A DNA stretch of 55,972 nucleotides from Luteolibacter sp. (GTDB lineage: Bacteria; Verrucomicrobiota; Verrucomicrobiia; Verrucomicrobiales; Akkermansiaceae): the NCBI GenBank assembly GCA_030696085.1, contig JAUYNL010000100.1:1-55972 (forward strand). The letters are read 5' to 3'. Positions 34,490 to 43,724 of the stretch are shown here, one piece after another. Position numbers and translations under genes: made by a program. The notes beneath the pieces are model-generated. The model was not told the DNA's origin. It saw only the letters and a program-made list of their open reading frames with translations, and ran no database searches. Positions within the stretch are counted from its first letter, which is position 1; each line of letters begins with the position of its first letter.

Positions 34490-35455
34490 ATGAATTTTCC
34501 ATTCAAGAAAATCCTGGTCACCGGCGGCGCCGGCTTCATCGGTTCCCATTGCTCGGAAGCGCTGCTCGCACGCGGCGTTGAAGTCGTCGTGTTCGATGAC
34601 TTCAACGACTTTTACGATCCCGCGCTGAAGGAAGCCAACCTCGCCGCCATCGCCGGGCGCATCACCCTGGTTCGCGGCGACATCCGCGACGGCGAGTTGA
34701 TCGAGAAAACATTCACCGAACATCGCTTCGACGCCGTGCTTCATCTCGCCGCGCGCGCCGGTGTCCGTCCGTCGATTTCCGATCCGAAACTCTACTTCAC
34801 CACCAATATCGACGGCACCTTCAACCTGCTGGACGCCTGCCGCCACCACGGCGTGAACCGTTTCATCTTCGCCTCGTCCTCCTCGGTTTACGGCATCAAC
34901 GAGAAGGTCCCGTTTTCGGAAAACGACCGCATCGAACGCACGATCTCGCCCTACGCCGCCACCAAGATCGCCGGCGAACAAATCTGCTCCAACTACTCCT
35001 ACCTCTTTGGCATCCACTGCGCCTGCCTGCGCTTCTTCACCGTCTATGGCCCGCGCCAGCGGCCGGACCTCGCCATCGCGAAATTCACCCGCGCCATCCG
35101 CGAGGGGAAACCCATCGACCGCTATGGCGACGGCGGCACCGCGCGAGATTACACTTATGTCGATGACATCGTCCAGGGCGTGCTGGCCGCCGCCGCATAC
35201 ACCGAGGTCTCGCCATTTGAAATCTTCAACCTCGGCGGATCGGCCACCACCACCCTCGCGGAACTCATCGCCATGATCGAGCAGGCCGCCGGCGGGAAGG
35301 CAGTCATCCGCCAGCTCCCGGATCAACCCGGCGATGTTCCCAAAACCTATGCGGACGTGGACAAGGCCCGCCGATTGTTAGGTTACGAACCGCACACGCC
35401 GATCCGGGAAGGTGTGCGCAAATACGCCGCCTGGGCTGCCGCGCAGCCCGTTTGA
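34490..35455 (+). CDS. NAD-dependent UDP-sugar epimerase, UDP-glucuronate 4-epimerase-like
   Basis: This 321-residue extended SDR has the NAD motif VTGGAGFIGSH (residues about 9-19), the NDFYDPALKEANL phrase typical of UDP-glucuronate 4-epimerases, SSSSVYG with the catalytic Ser region, and YAATK with the Tyr/Lys pair. The C-terminus holds RDYTYVDDIV and GDVPKTYADVDKA. It most likely converts UDP-GlcA to UDP-GalA for surface glycans. It starts 14 bp after the DUF4254 gene and is probably translated from the same mRNA. Confidence 0.9.
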   Translation: MNFPFKKILVTGGAGFIGSHCSEALLARGVEVVVFDDFNDFYDPALKEANLAAIAGRITLVRGDIRDGELIEKTFTEHRFDAVLHLAARAGVRPSISDPKLYFTTNIDGTFNLLDACRHHGVNRFIFASSSSVYGINEKVPFSENDRIERTISPYAATKIAGEQICSNYSYLFGIHCACLRFFTVYGPRQRPDLAIAKFTRAIREGKPIDRYGDGGTARDYTYVDDIVQGVLAAAAYTEVSPFEIFNLGGSATTTLAELIAMIEQAAGGKAVIRQLPDQPGDVPKTYADVDKARRLLGYEPHTPIREGVRKYAAWAAAQPV

Positions 35456-35538
35456 TCCTCGAATCCGCAGTTGAGATTGAGAATGGGAGGCGCAAGTGCT
35501 TATTGTCACGCCGGCGTTTGAAAACGAAAAACTTGCGA

Positions 35539-37098
35539 TCAGGCATCGTCCTTCCCTGATCCTGTCGCCGCCCCAGCGATCCGGTCACCGCCCCAGGTGT
35601 GCCAGCCTTCGGTGAGTTCGAGTTTCAGCCACGCGCCTAACAGCGGAAGGAGCTTCCAGATTTCCTCGCGCTTGAGGGTGAAGCCGGGGATCAGCACGCG
35701 CTGGCGGTCGTTCATTCTTCCCAGCATGTTCATCCGGCGGCGGCGGCTTCCGATTTTCGCGAAGCGGCGGTTGTAGGTGCGCATCAGGGCGGCGAATATC
35801 CGTCCGCTCGGCGGCGAGAAGGGTGGCGCGAGGTAAGCCTGCTCGCCAAGACTGAAAACCGGCTCCACAACGCCCCAGTAATAGAGGCTGAGATCGAGCT
35901 GGAAGGCGAGGTTCATCAGGTCGAACTCGCCGAGGTATTGATATTTGTTCCGATAGAGCGCATCGAACCAACGGGTGTGGCAGAGCGTGAGATCGCGGTT
36001 GTGACTTTCTGTTAGGAAGACCGTCGGCTCGCCGGCGCGCTGGCGGGTGATGGTGTCCGCCGCACGGCTGACGGTGAATGATATCCAGTCCATGCCCGGG
36101 CTGTAAAACGGATCGATGAATGCGGCCGCATCGCCGGCGAGCGCGAAGCCGTCACCGGCGAAAGTCTTGCTGTAATAGGAGAGACTTTTGCGGTGATGCA
36201 GGTCATCCGGCACGTAATGCGCGTTTTCCAACAACTCGCGCGCGACTGGATGGCGCGTGAGGAAGCTTTTCAAGCGCTCTCCGATATTGCCGCCGTCCTG
36301 CGGAAAATCGACGATGCGCGTGTCGTACACGACACCCACACTCACGTCGCCGCCCTTGAGCGGGATCCACCAACTCCACCAACCATCGCCGATGATGTGG
36401 TTGGTGGCGGTGCCGCGGGTGCCGTATTGCGCTGCGGCCCAGTCCGGATATTTTTCCATCAACTCGCGGCCGTCCCAATCCTTGACGTCCTTCCAGCGCG
36501 ACCACGCAGATGCGGTGAGGTGGTCGGTATTGGGTGTCCACCAGCCATGCTTGCGGGCGAGCAGGGCGATGTGGCCGGAGGCATCGACGATCCAGCGCGC
36601 GCTCAAGCCGCGTTTCACGTCGCCTTGTTTCACCTCCAGTGTCTGCAAGCCGCCTGCAACGAGCTGGATGTTGGAAACAATGGCGGGCCGCAGCACGGTG
36701 GCACCGGCGGTTTCCGCCCTGCTCAGCACCTCCTCGTCGAGTATCCCGCGGTCAACCTGATAAGAAGGCAGCCGCGCCAGGTAGCGCGGGCCGATCTCCG
36801 ATGCCTGATCGAGGCTCATGACCTTGTCGTTGGCGAACCAGAAACGCAGCCCTTGTTTGGCGAGGTGCGATTCGTTGAGATATTGGGTGAGCCCGAGCAC
36901 GCGCCCGAGAAAGTAGCCGCTCACCTCCACGGTGGCCTCGCCCACCCGGCGACCGAAGGTTTCGGACTTCTCCACGATCAGGACGCGGATGCCGGGATTT
37001 TTCCGCAGCAGCAAGGTGGCGGCCGCGGCACCGGAAAGCGCGCCTCCGATCACGATGACATCGTAATCATCCGTGAGTTCATCAATGTGCGCTGGCAT
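35539..37098 (-). CDS. FAD-dependent oxidoreductase of the tryptophan-halogenase superfamily
   Basis: This 519-residue flavoprotein (start 37098; a longer form from 37155 is possible) has the FAD motif VIVIGGALSGAAAA, the VGEATVEVSG segment that corresponds to the halogenase GEAT region, a central GDGWWSWWIPL with the WxWxIP motif of flavin-dependent halogenases, and ALAGDAAAFIDPFYSPGMD near the second FAD site. The catalytic Lys expected a few residues after GEAT in tryptophan halogenases is not evident, so halogenation is uncertain. Related enzymes reduce or oxidise polyketide and carotenoid-like compounds. It is convergent with the epimerase gene. Confidence 0.82.
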   Translation of the reverse strand: MPAHIDELTDDYDVIVIGGALSGAAAATLLLRKNPGIRVLIVEKSETFGRRVGEATVEVSGYFLGRVLGLTQYLNESHLAKQGLRFWFANDKVMSLDQASEIGPRYLARLPSYQVDRGILDEEVLSRAETAGATVLRPAIVSNIQLVAGGLQTLEVKQGDVKRGLSARWIVDASGHIALLARKHGWWTPNTDHLTASAWSRWKDVKDWDGRELMEKYPDWAAAQYGTRGTATNHIIGDGWWSWWIPLKGGDVSVGVVYDTRIVDFPQDGGNIGERLKSFLTRHPVARELLENAHYVPDDLHHRKSLSYYSKTFAGDGFALAGDAAAFIDPFYSPGMDWISFTVSRAADTITRQRAGEPTVFLTESHNRDLTLCHTRWFDALYRNKYQYLGEFDLMNLAFQLDLSLYYWGVVEPVFSLGEQAYLAPPFSPPSGRIFAALMRTYNRRFAKIGSRRRRMNMLGRMNDRQRVLIPGFTLKREEIWKLLPLLGAWLKLELTEGWHTWGGDRIAGAATGSGKDDA

Positions 37099-37180
37099 CG
37101 GCGGCAAGTATTGATCGAATCGCCGCGATTGCAACTTTTGGAAATGACAATCCATGCGGTTGAATTATCCCAGGTCTCTG

Positions 37181-37470
37181 ATGAACGACCTCCACACAGC
37201 CTCCGAAGCCCTCGGTATCGGAAAAATCGAGCGGCACATCTTCCCCTGCGCGGGTCCGACGAAGCCAAAGTGCTGCGCGAGTGCCGCAGGCTGGAATCGT
37301 GGGAGTTTCTCAAGGTCTGCCAGTGCGGACGGATCGCCGTGATTTACCCGGAGGGCGTTTGGTATCACTCGTGAACGCCGGAAGTGCTGGAGCGCATCAT
37401 TCAGGCACACTTGCCCGGCGGAGTGGTGATGCGTGAGTTTGCATTCGCGGGGAACGATCCGGGCCGCTGA
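37181..37470 (+). pseudogene. Decayed (2Fe-2S) ferredoxin-domain protein
   Basis: The start MNDLHTASEALGIGKIERHI and then KPKCC match a thioredoxin-like [2Fe-2S] ferredoxin family. A frameshift near 37289 moves the reading to LESWEFLK, which joins VCQCGRIAVIYPEGVWYHS directly, so about two dozen codons of the middle (normally ending in ANCLR) are missing. A TGA at 37372-37374 stands where the family has Cys (HS-C-TPEV), after which TPEVLERIIQAHLPGG continues to a TGA at 37468. Three independent lesions make it a clear pseudogene. Confidence 0.9.
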
Positions 37471-37529
37471 ATTCCCGGAAAAAACATTCCCGTCCTCCGT
37501 GGATTGCGCAATGGTGGCGGTTCACCACC

Positions 37530-37856
37530 ATGCCAGCACCACTCAAGGGTTACAAAACCATCAACCACCGCGACGTCCAATACCGCTGGATCATGCAGAA
37601 CCTCCGCGGAGTGAACGAGCTGCGGGCTGAGGCAAGCGCGCCGGTCAAGGGGCAGGTGCTGATCGCCGAGTTGCCGAGGATCGTGAGCTACGACATGGTG
37701 ACCGAGGTGATCGATTTCGCGAACGCGAATGGCTGGAAGCCGAACGAATCGGGCCTGCCGTTCCGCTGCAAGCATCAACGCAAGGGTTTCCAGATGGTGG
37801 AGCTGGGCCACAGCGGCAAAACCGTCGAACCTGCCGGCGATGAAGCGGCGGGCTGA
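37530..37856 (+). CDS. Conserved-looking hypothetical protein
   Basis: This 108-residue protein is not assigned to a family. It has a plausible coding composition, no signal peptide and no membrane segment. Visible pieces are YKTINHRDVQYRWIMQNLRG, GQVLIAELPRIVSYDMVTE and GLPFRCKHQRKGFQMVE; the last is basic with a single Cys. It lies between the ferredoxin pseudogene and a degenerate minus-strand frame, a zone of decay, so it might itself be a relic, though the frame is intact. The right end is variable (AGDEAAG). Confidence 0.5.
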   Translation: MPAPLKGYKTINHRDVQYRWIMQNLRGVNELRAEASAPVKGQVLIAELPRIVSYDMVTEVIDFANANGWKPNESGLPFRCKHQRKGFQMVELGHSGKTVEPAGDEAAG

Positions 37857-37877
37857 TGGGTCTCGCGGTGAAATGAG

Positions 37878-38065
37878 TTAGATGAACCCGTTGATGAGGT
37901 CTTCGATCTTTACCTGGCGACCATCGGCTCGGCGTTGGAGAGAGCGTGTCCGAAATCAACGGGCTCCCATGATTCGCGGCGGCGCTTGGCATCGAAGTTG
38001 AGCTTGAAGTGCTCCAGCAGATCATACTCACGCGGGAAATTGAGGCAGGCTGCGGAGGTTGCCAT
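37878..38065 (-). pseudogene. Possible small frameshifted gene
   Basis: A minus-strand frame from ATG 38065 reads MATSAACLNFPREYDLLEHF, then DAKRRRESWEPVDFGHALSN and stops at TAA 37910-37912 (51 residues). A shift of frame just before that stop continues as VKIEDLINGFI to TAA at 37878. The two parts join sensibly as one protein of about 60 residues, suggesting a one-base indel. It is not recognised and might be chance. The gap 37857-38098 otherwise holds nothing I can name. Confidence 0.3.
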
Positions 38066-38098
38066 GCGGGCGGGGATGCACTATGAGCTATCGCACCG

Positions 38099-39067
38099 AT
38101 GGAAGCACACGCGCAAAAACCTCTGATCTCGCGTTACCGCATGAAAACCAGCGGTTTGCTGAACTCCGTCTCGAACCGCCGCGAATTCGAGGGTGTCTTG
38201 ATCCAGATCGACGGCGGATTCGGCTGCATCCATCCTTGGCCGGAACTGGGCGATCCGCCGCTGGAAAAATGTCTCGCGGATCTGGCGGGAGCGCGGCGCT
38301 GGCCCATCGTGAGACGGGCGATTCGCTGCACCGAATTCGACCGCGCGGCGCGTGTTTTCGATCATTCCTTGTTCGAGGAAATGGAGGTGCCGGACAGTCA
38401 CGCAACGCTGGCCAGGAACGATGTAGCGGATGTGGCTCTCGCAGTGGAGGCCGGTTTCCAAGCGGTGAAACTCAAGTTCGGGCGCGATCCGGAGGGCGAG
38501 TCCGGGTTTCTCAATGACATGTCGGCGGAGTATCCGGCCATCAGATGGCGGCTCGATTTCAATGAATCGCTGACCACGGATGCCGCTGCGGAGTTTCTGT
38601 TAAGTCTGCATGAGAAAAGCCGCGCTGCGATCGACTTCGTGGAGGATCCCTGCCCCTACTCGGAATCCGCATGGGCCGCCCTGCATCGTCAGACGCGGGT
38701 GAAACTGGCGGTGGACCGTGAAGCGGCTCCGCTCAGTACCGAGGCGCAGGTGATGGTGGTGAAGCCCGCGATCGACGAACCATTTTTGTTAGGTGAGGCG
38801 GCGATGCGCAACAGCCAGCGGGTGGTGGTGACGAGCTACATGGATCACCCGCTGGGACAGGCTTTCGCGGCATGGGAGGCGGCACGGCTGGGCCTGCAAT
38901 TGCCGGGACTGGTGGGGATGTGCGGTTTGCAGACGCATCACCTGTTCGCGCCGGATGCATTCACGGAAATGCTCGGACCGTGGTCTCCGGCGTTCCAGCC
39001 ACCCGCTGGCAACGGGCTTGGTTTCGATGACTTGCTAGACACACTGTCATGGACCCGTCTTTACTGA
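38099..39067 (+). CDS. menC: o-Succinylbenzoate synthase (enolase superfamily)
   Basis: This 322-residue protein has the MenC form of the enolase superfamily: KLKFGRD supplies the Lys pair on strand 2 (KxK at about residue 123), LDFNES the first metal ligand, FVEDPC the second, and the last acid/Lys positions lie in LAVDREA and VVKPAIDE. MenC dehydrates SHCHC to o-succinylbenzoate for menaquinone. The 19-bp overlap with menE (39049) supports the assignment. The N-terminus is short of hydrophobics, so the start at 38099 is plausible but not proven. Confidence 0.88.
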   Translation: MEAHAQKPLISRYRMKTSGLLNSVSNRREFEGVLIQIDGGFGCIHPWPELGDPPLEKCLADLAGARRWPIVRRAIRCTEFDRAARVFDHSLFEEMEVPDSHATLARNDVADVALAVEAGFQAVKLKFGRDPEGESGFLNDMSAEYPAIRWRLDFNESLTTDAAAEFLLSLHEKSRAAIDFVEDPCPYSESAWAALHRQTRVKLAVDREAAPLSTEAQVMVVKPAIDEPFLLGEAAMRNSQRVVVTSYMDHPLGQAFAAWEAARLGLQLPGLVGMCGLQTHHLFAPDAFTEMLGPWSPAFQPPAGNGLGFDDLLDTLSWTRLY

Positions 39068-40200
39068 TCAAACGCGTGTTTCGTGACGATCCGGGGCCCT
39101 TCGCGGCGGGGGATTTCCCCGGTGAAATCCCGGCACTGGCCGAATTGCGCGGACATGTGCTTTTTGAAACCTCCGGCAGCTCCGGCGCGCCGAAATGGAT
39201 CGCGCTATCGAAAGCCGCACTGCTGGAATCTGCGGCGGCGGTGAACCGTCATCTGGAAGTGACAACCGCATCATGCTGGGGCCTCGCGCTGCCATTGCGT
39301 CATGTCGGCGGCTTCGGCGTGGTGGTCCGGGCCTATGCGGCGGGCTGTCAGTCCCGGGAATTCGGCCCTAGATGGGATGCGCCTGCCTTCGCCGCATGGT
39401 TGGCGAAAGACAAAGTCACCCACACGTCTCTAGTGCCCACCCAAGTGCATGATCTGGCGTCTGCGGGCCTGCACGCGCCACCGGCACTGCGCGCGGTGGT
39501 AGTCGGTGGCGGGCATTTGGATGTGGAAACCGGCCGCGCGGCGCGGGCGCTTGGCTGGCCGGTGCTGGCGAGTTATGGCATGACGGAAGCCGCCTCGCAA
39601 ATCGCCACCCAGGATTTGGCGACGCTGGGAAATTTCTATCAGCCCGCGCCGCTCCCGCTGCTGCCGATCTGGCGGGCGGAACTTTCCTCCGAGATGCGGC
39701 TTCGGATTTCCGGGCCAGCCTTGTTTTCCGGAACCCTCATCAGGCAAGATGGTCTCTGGTCCTTCCAGGCCCGCGCCATGGAATGGCACGAGACGAGCGA
39801 CCGGGTGCTGCTGGAAAACAATCTTCTATCGCCGCTTGGCCGCGCGGACCTGATGGTGAAGGTGCTCGGTGAACTCGTCGATTTGGAAATGATCGAGCGC
39901 GAACTCTCGGGCATGTCGGCGGGCGGGCTCCCCCCGGGTATGTTCGTGGTGGTGGCCCTGCCGGACGCGCGCACGGAGCACGCGCTGGTACCGGTTTTTG
40001 ATGCGACTATAAACGCGGTCGTCATCCGTGATGTTCTATCAGCCTACGCGAAACAGGCGGCGGGCTTCCGCAGACTCGGCCCGGCGGTGCTACTCGCGCA
40101 TATTCCCCGCAGCCCGCTGGGAAAACCCTGCCGCGCAGAAATCGCCGCGGAAATCACCGCCGCCTCCACCAGCGGGAGTCTCATGCCCCACACCACATAG
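39049..40200 (+). CDS. menE: o-Succinylbenzoate-CoA ligase-like AMP-binding enzyme
   Basis: This 383-residue ANL-superfamily enzyme is shorter than usual for MenE (about 450-490). It has the P-loop FETSGSSGAPKWIA, the acyl-pocket LPLRHVGGFGVVVRA, SYGMTEAASQIA (A5), TSDRVLLE (A7-like) and a C-terminal lid ending in RSPLGKPCRAE with the catalytic Lys (A10). MenE activates o-succinylbenzoate with CoA. The missing length is at the N-terminus, as in several compact MenE forms. It overlaps menC. Other men genes are not in the window. Confidence 0.88.
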   Translation: MDPSLLIKRVFRDDPGPFAAGDFPGEIPALAELRGHVLFETSGSSGAPKWIALSKAALLESAAAVNRHLEVTTASCWGLALPLRHVGGFGVVVRAYAAGCQSREFGPRWDAPAFAAWLAKDKVTHTSLVPTQVHDLASAGLHAPPALRAVVVGGGHLDVETGRAARALGWPVLASYGMTEAASQIATQDLATLGNFYQPAPLPLLPIWRAELSSEMRLRISGPALFSGTLIRQDGLWSFQARAMEWHETSDRVLLENNLLSPLGRADLMVKVLGELVDLEMIERELSGMSAGGLPPGMFVVVALPDARTEHALVPVFDATINAVVIRDVLSAYAKQAAGFRRLGPAVLLAHIPRSPLGKPCRAEIAAEITAASTSGSLMPHTT

Positions 40201-40361
40201 TATTGGTGGTGCGCCAGCCGCGGCGGCATCCCGGTCTTTCACGAAATGCCCGGAGATTGCCAGCTCGAGCCAGGAAATCAAACGGACCGCCACGCCTATC
40301 TTCTGACGGCTGGCGCTTCAACCGTTAAGAGGAAGGACATGGATTCCAAGCTTCCGAATTC

Positions 40362-42899
40362 TCATCCGGCCACGATGTTGAGCAGCTTGCCGGGGACGAA
40401 AACGATCTTGCGGATGATCCTGCCATCGGTGTGCTCTTTGACCTTGGCGCTGGCGAGGCCGGCGGTGGTGGCGGCAGCTTCGTCGGCATCCTTGGAAATC
40501 ATGAGGCGGTCGCGCAGTTTGCCGTTCACCTGGATGATAAACTCGATCTCGGTGCGGATGAGGGCTTCCGGATCGTAGGTGGGCCAGGTTTGCTCGGAGA
40601 GCATGGTGGTGCCGCCGAGACGCTTGTTGATTTCCTCCGCGAGGTGCGGGGCGAAGGGGTTGAGGACGGTTAGAAATTGGATGAACTCTTTGAGCGGTAC
40701 GACGTCCGCCTGGGTGAATGCGTTGGTGCAGATCATCATCTGCGAGATTGCGGTGTTGAAGCTGAGCTTTTCGATGTCCTCGCCGACTTTTTTGATCGTC
40801 TCATGCACGACGCGGAGCAGTTCCTTGTCGGTGCAGGGCACGTCCTGGATCTTCGGGGATATGGCATAACTTGCGTCCTGCTGTTCCTCGAAGGCCACGC
40901 GCCAGACGCGGGCGAGGAAGCGGGATACTCCCTCGACACCCTTCATGATCCATGGCTTCACCTGTTCGAGCGGGCCCATGAACATTTCATAGAGGCGCAG
41001 CGCGTCGGCTCCGTATTCGGTGATGACATCGTCCGGGTTCACCACGTTGCCGCGGGACTTGGACATTTTCTGGCCGTCCTCGCCGAGGATGAGCCCTTGG
41101 TTGACGAGTTTCTGGAACGGCTCGGGCGTGGTGACGTGGCCGAGATCGAAGAGAACCTTGTGCCAGAAGCGGGCATAGAGCAGGTGAAGCACGGCGTGCT
41201 CGGTGCCGCCGACGTACAAGTCCACCATGCCGGGCTTGTCACTGGTCCAATAGGCCTCGGCTTCGTTAGAGAGGAAGCGGTTGCTGTTTCCCGGATCGCA
41301 GTAGCGCAGGTAATACCAGCAGGATCCGGCCCATTGGGGCATGGTGTTGGTTTCACGGGTGGAGCCGTCGGGGAGGTTCACCCATTCGGTGGCCTTGCTG
41401 AGGAGAGGATCGGGAGTGCCGCTGGGTTTGTAGTCTTCAAGCGGCGGCGCGAGCAGCGGGAGTTCGCTTTCGGGAAGCGCGGAGTGATTGCCGTCTTTCC
41501 AAATGATCGGAAACGGCTCGCCCCAGTAACGCTGGCGGGAGAAGAGCCAGTCGCGCAGTTTGTATTGGATGCGGCGCTTGCCGAGATTGTTCGCCTCCAG
41601 CCAGTCGATCATCTTCGCCTTGGCCTCGGGCGTGGGCAGGCCGTCGAGGAAGCCGGAGTTGATGGCGATGCCGGGATCGGCGTAGTTTTGCCAATCGGCG
41701 TCGTTGGTCGGTTGGACGACTTGCACGATGGGAAGGCTGAATTTGTTCGCAAACTCGAAGTCCCGCTCGTCATGGGCCGGCACGGCCATGATCGCGCCGG
41801 TGCCGTAGCCCATCATGACATAGTCCGCGATCCAGACTGGGATTTGCTCGCCGTTGACCGGATTGACGGCGAAGGCACCGGTGAAAACTCCGGACTTGTC
41901 CTTGTTGAGATCACCACGGTCCATGTCGGACTTGGAGGAAATGGATTTCTGATAGATTTCGACGGCTGCCTTCTGATCGGCGGTGGTGATTTCCGGAACG
42001 AGCGGATGCTCGGGAGCGAGTACCATGTAAGTCGCGCCGAAGAGGGTATCCGGGCGCGTGGTGAAGACGGTGATGGTTTTTCCATCGATGGTGAAATCCA
42101 CCTCCGCACCTTCACTGCGGCCGATCCAGTTTTTCTGGAGCAGCTTGATGCCATCCGGCCAGTCGAGAGTGTCGAGTTCGTCGATCAGGCGCTGGGCGTA
42201 TTTCGTGATGCGCAGCATCCACTGGCGCAGCGGACGACGTTCGACGGTGTGGCCTTTGCCTTTCCACTCTTCGACTTCCTCGTTGGCAAGCACGGTGCCG
42301 AGGTCGGGCGACCACCAGACCGGGGTGTTAGCCACGTAGGCGAAGCGGACTTCATCGATCTGATCGCGGGACCAGCCTTTGGCCTCGAGCTCGCTAACAG
42401 GTCTGGCCTTGTTCGTTTCCTCGCAGAAATACGAGTTGTAGAGCTGGAGGAAAATCCACTGCGTCCAGCGCACGTATTCGGGATCGGTGGTGGCGATTTC
42501 GCGGTCCCAATCGTAGGCGAAACCCAACGATTTCAACTGCCGGCGGAAGTTCTCGATGTTGGCGGCGGTGGTGACCGCCGGGTGCTGGCCGGTTTTGATC
42601 GCGTATTGCTCGGCGGGCAGGCCGAACGAGTCGTAGCCCATCGGGTGCAGCACGTTGTGTCCGGTCATGCGCTTGTAGCGGCCGATGATGTCGGTGGCGG
42701 TGTAGCCTTCCGGATGGCCGACGTGCAGGCCGGTGCCGCTCGGGTAGGGAAACATGTCGAGCACGTAGTATTTCGGCTTTGCGGGATCGAAGTCGGCATC
42801 GCCCGGACCGGGGGTGCGGAAGGTTTTTTCGGACTCCCAGCGCTGCTGCCAATGGGGCTCGAACTCGCGGAAGGGGAATGGTTTGCGGACGTCGGACAT
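40362..42899 (-). CDS. leuS: Leucyl-tRNA synthetase
   Basis: This 845-residue class Ia synthetase has the HIGH variant [12 protein letters not shown], the CP1 editing domain (about 220-420, with [20 protein letters not shown] and the [15 protein letters not shown] site), the leucine-specific region, KMSKSRGN, and a C-terminal domain ending LNIVAG. The start at 42899 ([10 protein letters not shown]) fits the family; nine more in-frame residues upstream are rejected. It is last in the minus-strand run after the DUF1080 gene (80 bp). Confidence 0.97.
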   Translation of the reverse strand: MSDVRKPFPFREFEPHWQQRWESEKTFRTPGPGDADFDPAKPKYYVLDMFPYPSGTGLHVGHPEGYTATDIIGRYKRMTGHNVLHPMGYDSFGLPAEQYAIKTGQHPAVTTAANIENFRRQLKSLGFAYDWDREIATTDPEYVRWTQWIFLQLYNSYFCEETNKARPVSELEAKGWSRDQIDEVRFAYVANTPVWWSPDLGTVLANEEVEEWKGKGHTVERRPLRQWMLRITKYAQRLIDELDTLDWPDGIKLLQKNWIGRSEGAEVDFTIDGKTITVFTTRPDTLFGATYMVLAPEHPLVPEITTADQKAAVEIYQKSISSKSDMDRGDLNKDKSGVFTGAFAVNPVNGEQIPVWIADYVMMGYGTGAIMAVPAHDERDFEFANKFSLPIVQVVQPTNDADWQNYADPGIAINSGFLDGLPTPEAKAKMIDWLEANNLGKRRIQYKLRDWLFSRQRYWGEPFPIIWKDGNHSALPESELPLLAPPLEDYKPSGTPDPLLSKATEWVNLPDGSTRETNTMPQWAGSCWYYLRYCDPGNSNRFLSNEAEAYWTSDKPGMVDLYVGGTEHAVLHLLYARFWHKVLFDLGHVTTPEPFQKLVNQGLILGEDGQKMSKSRGNVVNPDDVITEYGADALRLYEMFMGPLEQVKPWIMKGVEGVSRFLARVWRVAFEEQQDASYAISPKIQDVPCTDKELLRVVHETIKKVGEDIEKLSFNTAISQMMICTNAFTQADVVPLKEFIQFLTVLNPFAPHLAEEINKRLGGTTMLSEQTWPTYDPEALIRTEIEFIIQVNGKLRDRLMISKDADEAAATTAGLASAKVKEHTDGRIIRKIVFVPGKLLNIVAG

Positions 42900-42979
42900 G
42901 ATCGGGAAAGGCCGCGGACTGTGCAACCCGGTGGCCGGATTGGAAAGAAAAACCCCATCCGGGATCTGCTAGCGGGATC

Positions 42980-43678
42980 TCACGGCAGCTCGCGGATGCG
43001 AAGCTTGCGGAAATGGATGGGCGAGCCCTCGCTTTCGAGGCAGAGGTAACCTTGGGCGGGGTCGCAGGCGGTGCCGCCGGAGACTTCCTCTCCATTCACC
43101 CACAGGCGGATCTCGCCGTTGATGGCGCGGATGTAGTAGTGGTTCCACTCGCCGAAACCCTTGGCGAGCTGTTTGCGCGGAAAACTACGGCTGCCATTCG
43201 GAGACAGCGGCGGAAAGGGTTTCATCACGACGCCCACGGCGAAGACGTCGCCATGCGTGCCGAACCAATCGGTGGTCTTGCCGGCGGCGTTCATCTGCTG
43301 CGTGAATGCGTGATCGAGGATTTGCACTTCGATGCCGGATGGTAATCCGGGTGTTCCGGCGGCGGCGAGTTTTTCGATCGATTCCGGAGTGACCCACACG
43401 AACACACCCGAGTTTCCGGCCGGTTTCCGGTGACTCCATTCGACAGCCATCTCAAAGTTTCGAACTTGCTTGATCGTGCGAAGCACACTGATGGGTTCGC
43501 CCGTACACTGGAGCACGCCGTTCACCCACGTCCACGTATCATCCGCGCTGTTGACCTTGGTAAAGTCCGCCGCAGTGAGGTCGCGAAACCCTGGCTGGGA
43601 ATCGTCGATGAAGGCACGCACTGGTTCATCCGCCTGTAGCGGAATGATGGTGAGAAAGATGCAAAAAAACCGTTTCAT
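42980..43678 (-). CDS. Secreted DUF1080 protein (3-keto-disaccharide hydrolase domain)
   Basis: This 232-residue protein starts with a signal peptide (MKRFFCIFLTIIPLQA) and has a concanavalin-like jellyroll of the DUF1080 family: DDTWTWVNGVLQCTGEP, FEMAVEWSHRKPAGNSGVFV, IEVQILDH and GEWNHYYIRAINGEIRLWVNG. DUF1080 members from Bacteroidota hydrolyse 3-keto-disaccharides. The location outside the cytoplasm and the next two Tat-exported Gfo/Idh genes on the same strand (46 bp upstream) fit a keto-sugar role. The start at 43678 is set by the signal peptide. Confidence 0.88.
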   Translation of the reverse strand: MKRFFCIFLTIIPLQADEPVRAFIDDSQPGFRDLTAADFTKVNSADDTWTWVNGVLQCTGEPISVLRTIKQVRNFEMAVEWSHRKPAGNSGVFVWVTPESIEKLAAAGTPGLPSGIEVQILDHAFTQQMNAAGKTTDWFGTHGDVFAVGVVMKPFPPLSPNGSRSFPRKQLAKGFGEWNHYYIRAINGEIRLWVNGEEVSGGTACDPAQGYLCLESEGSPIHFRKLRIRELP

Positions 43679-43724
43679 TGCCGAGTGTTGGTTGGCGCGT
43701 GACAGGATCAGGCCGGCAGCTTGC

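Noticed and set aside
37372..37374. TGA in the ferredoxin relic as a selenocysteine codon
   Set aside because: The gene also has a frameshift and an internal deletion, so loss of function explains the TGA better.
40677..43049. A 790-codon plus-strand open frame opposite leuS
   Set aside because: Antisense to leuS with no family motif; typical GC-driven long frame.
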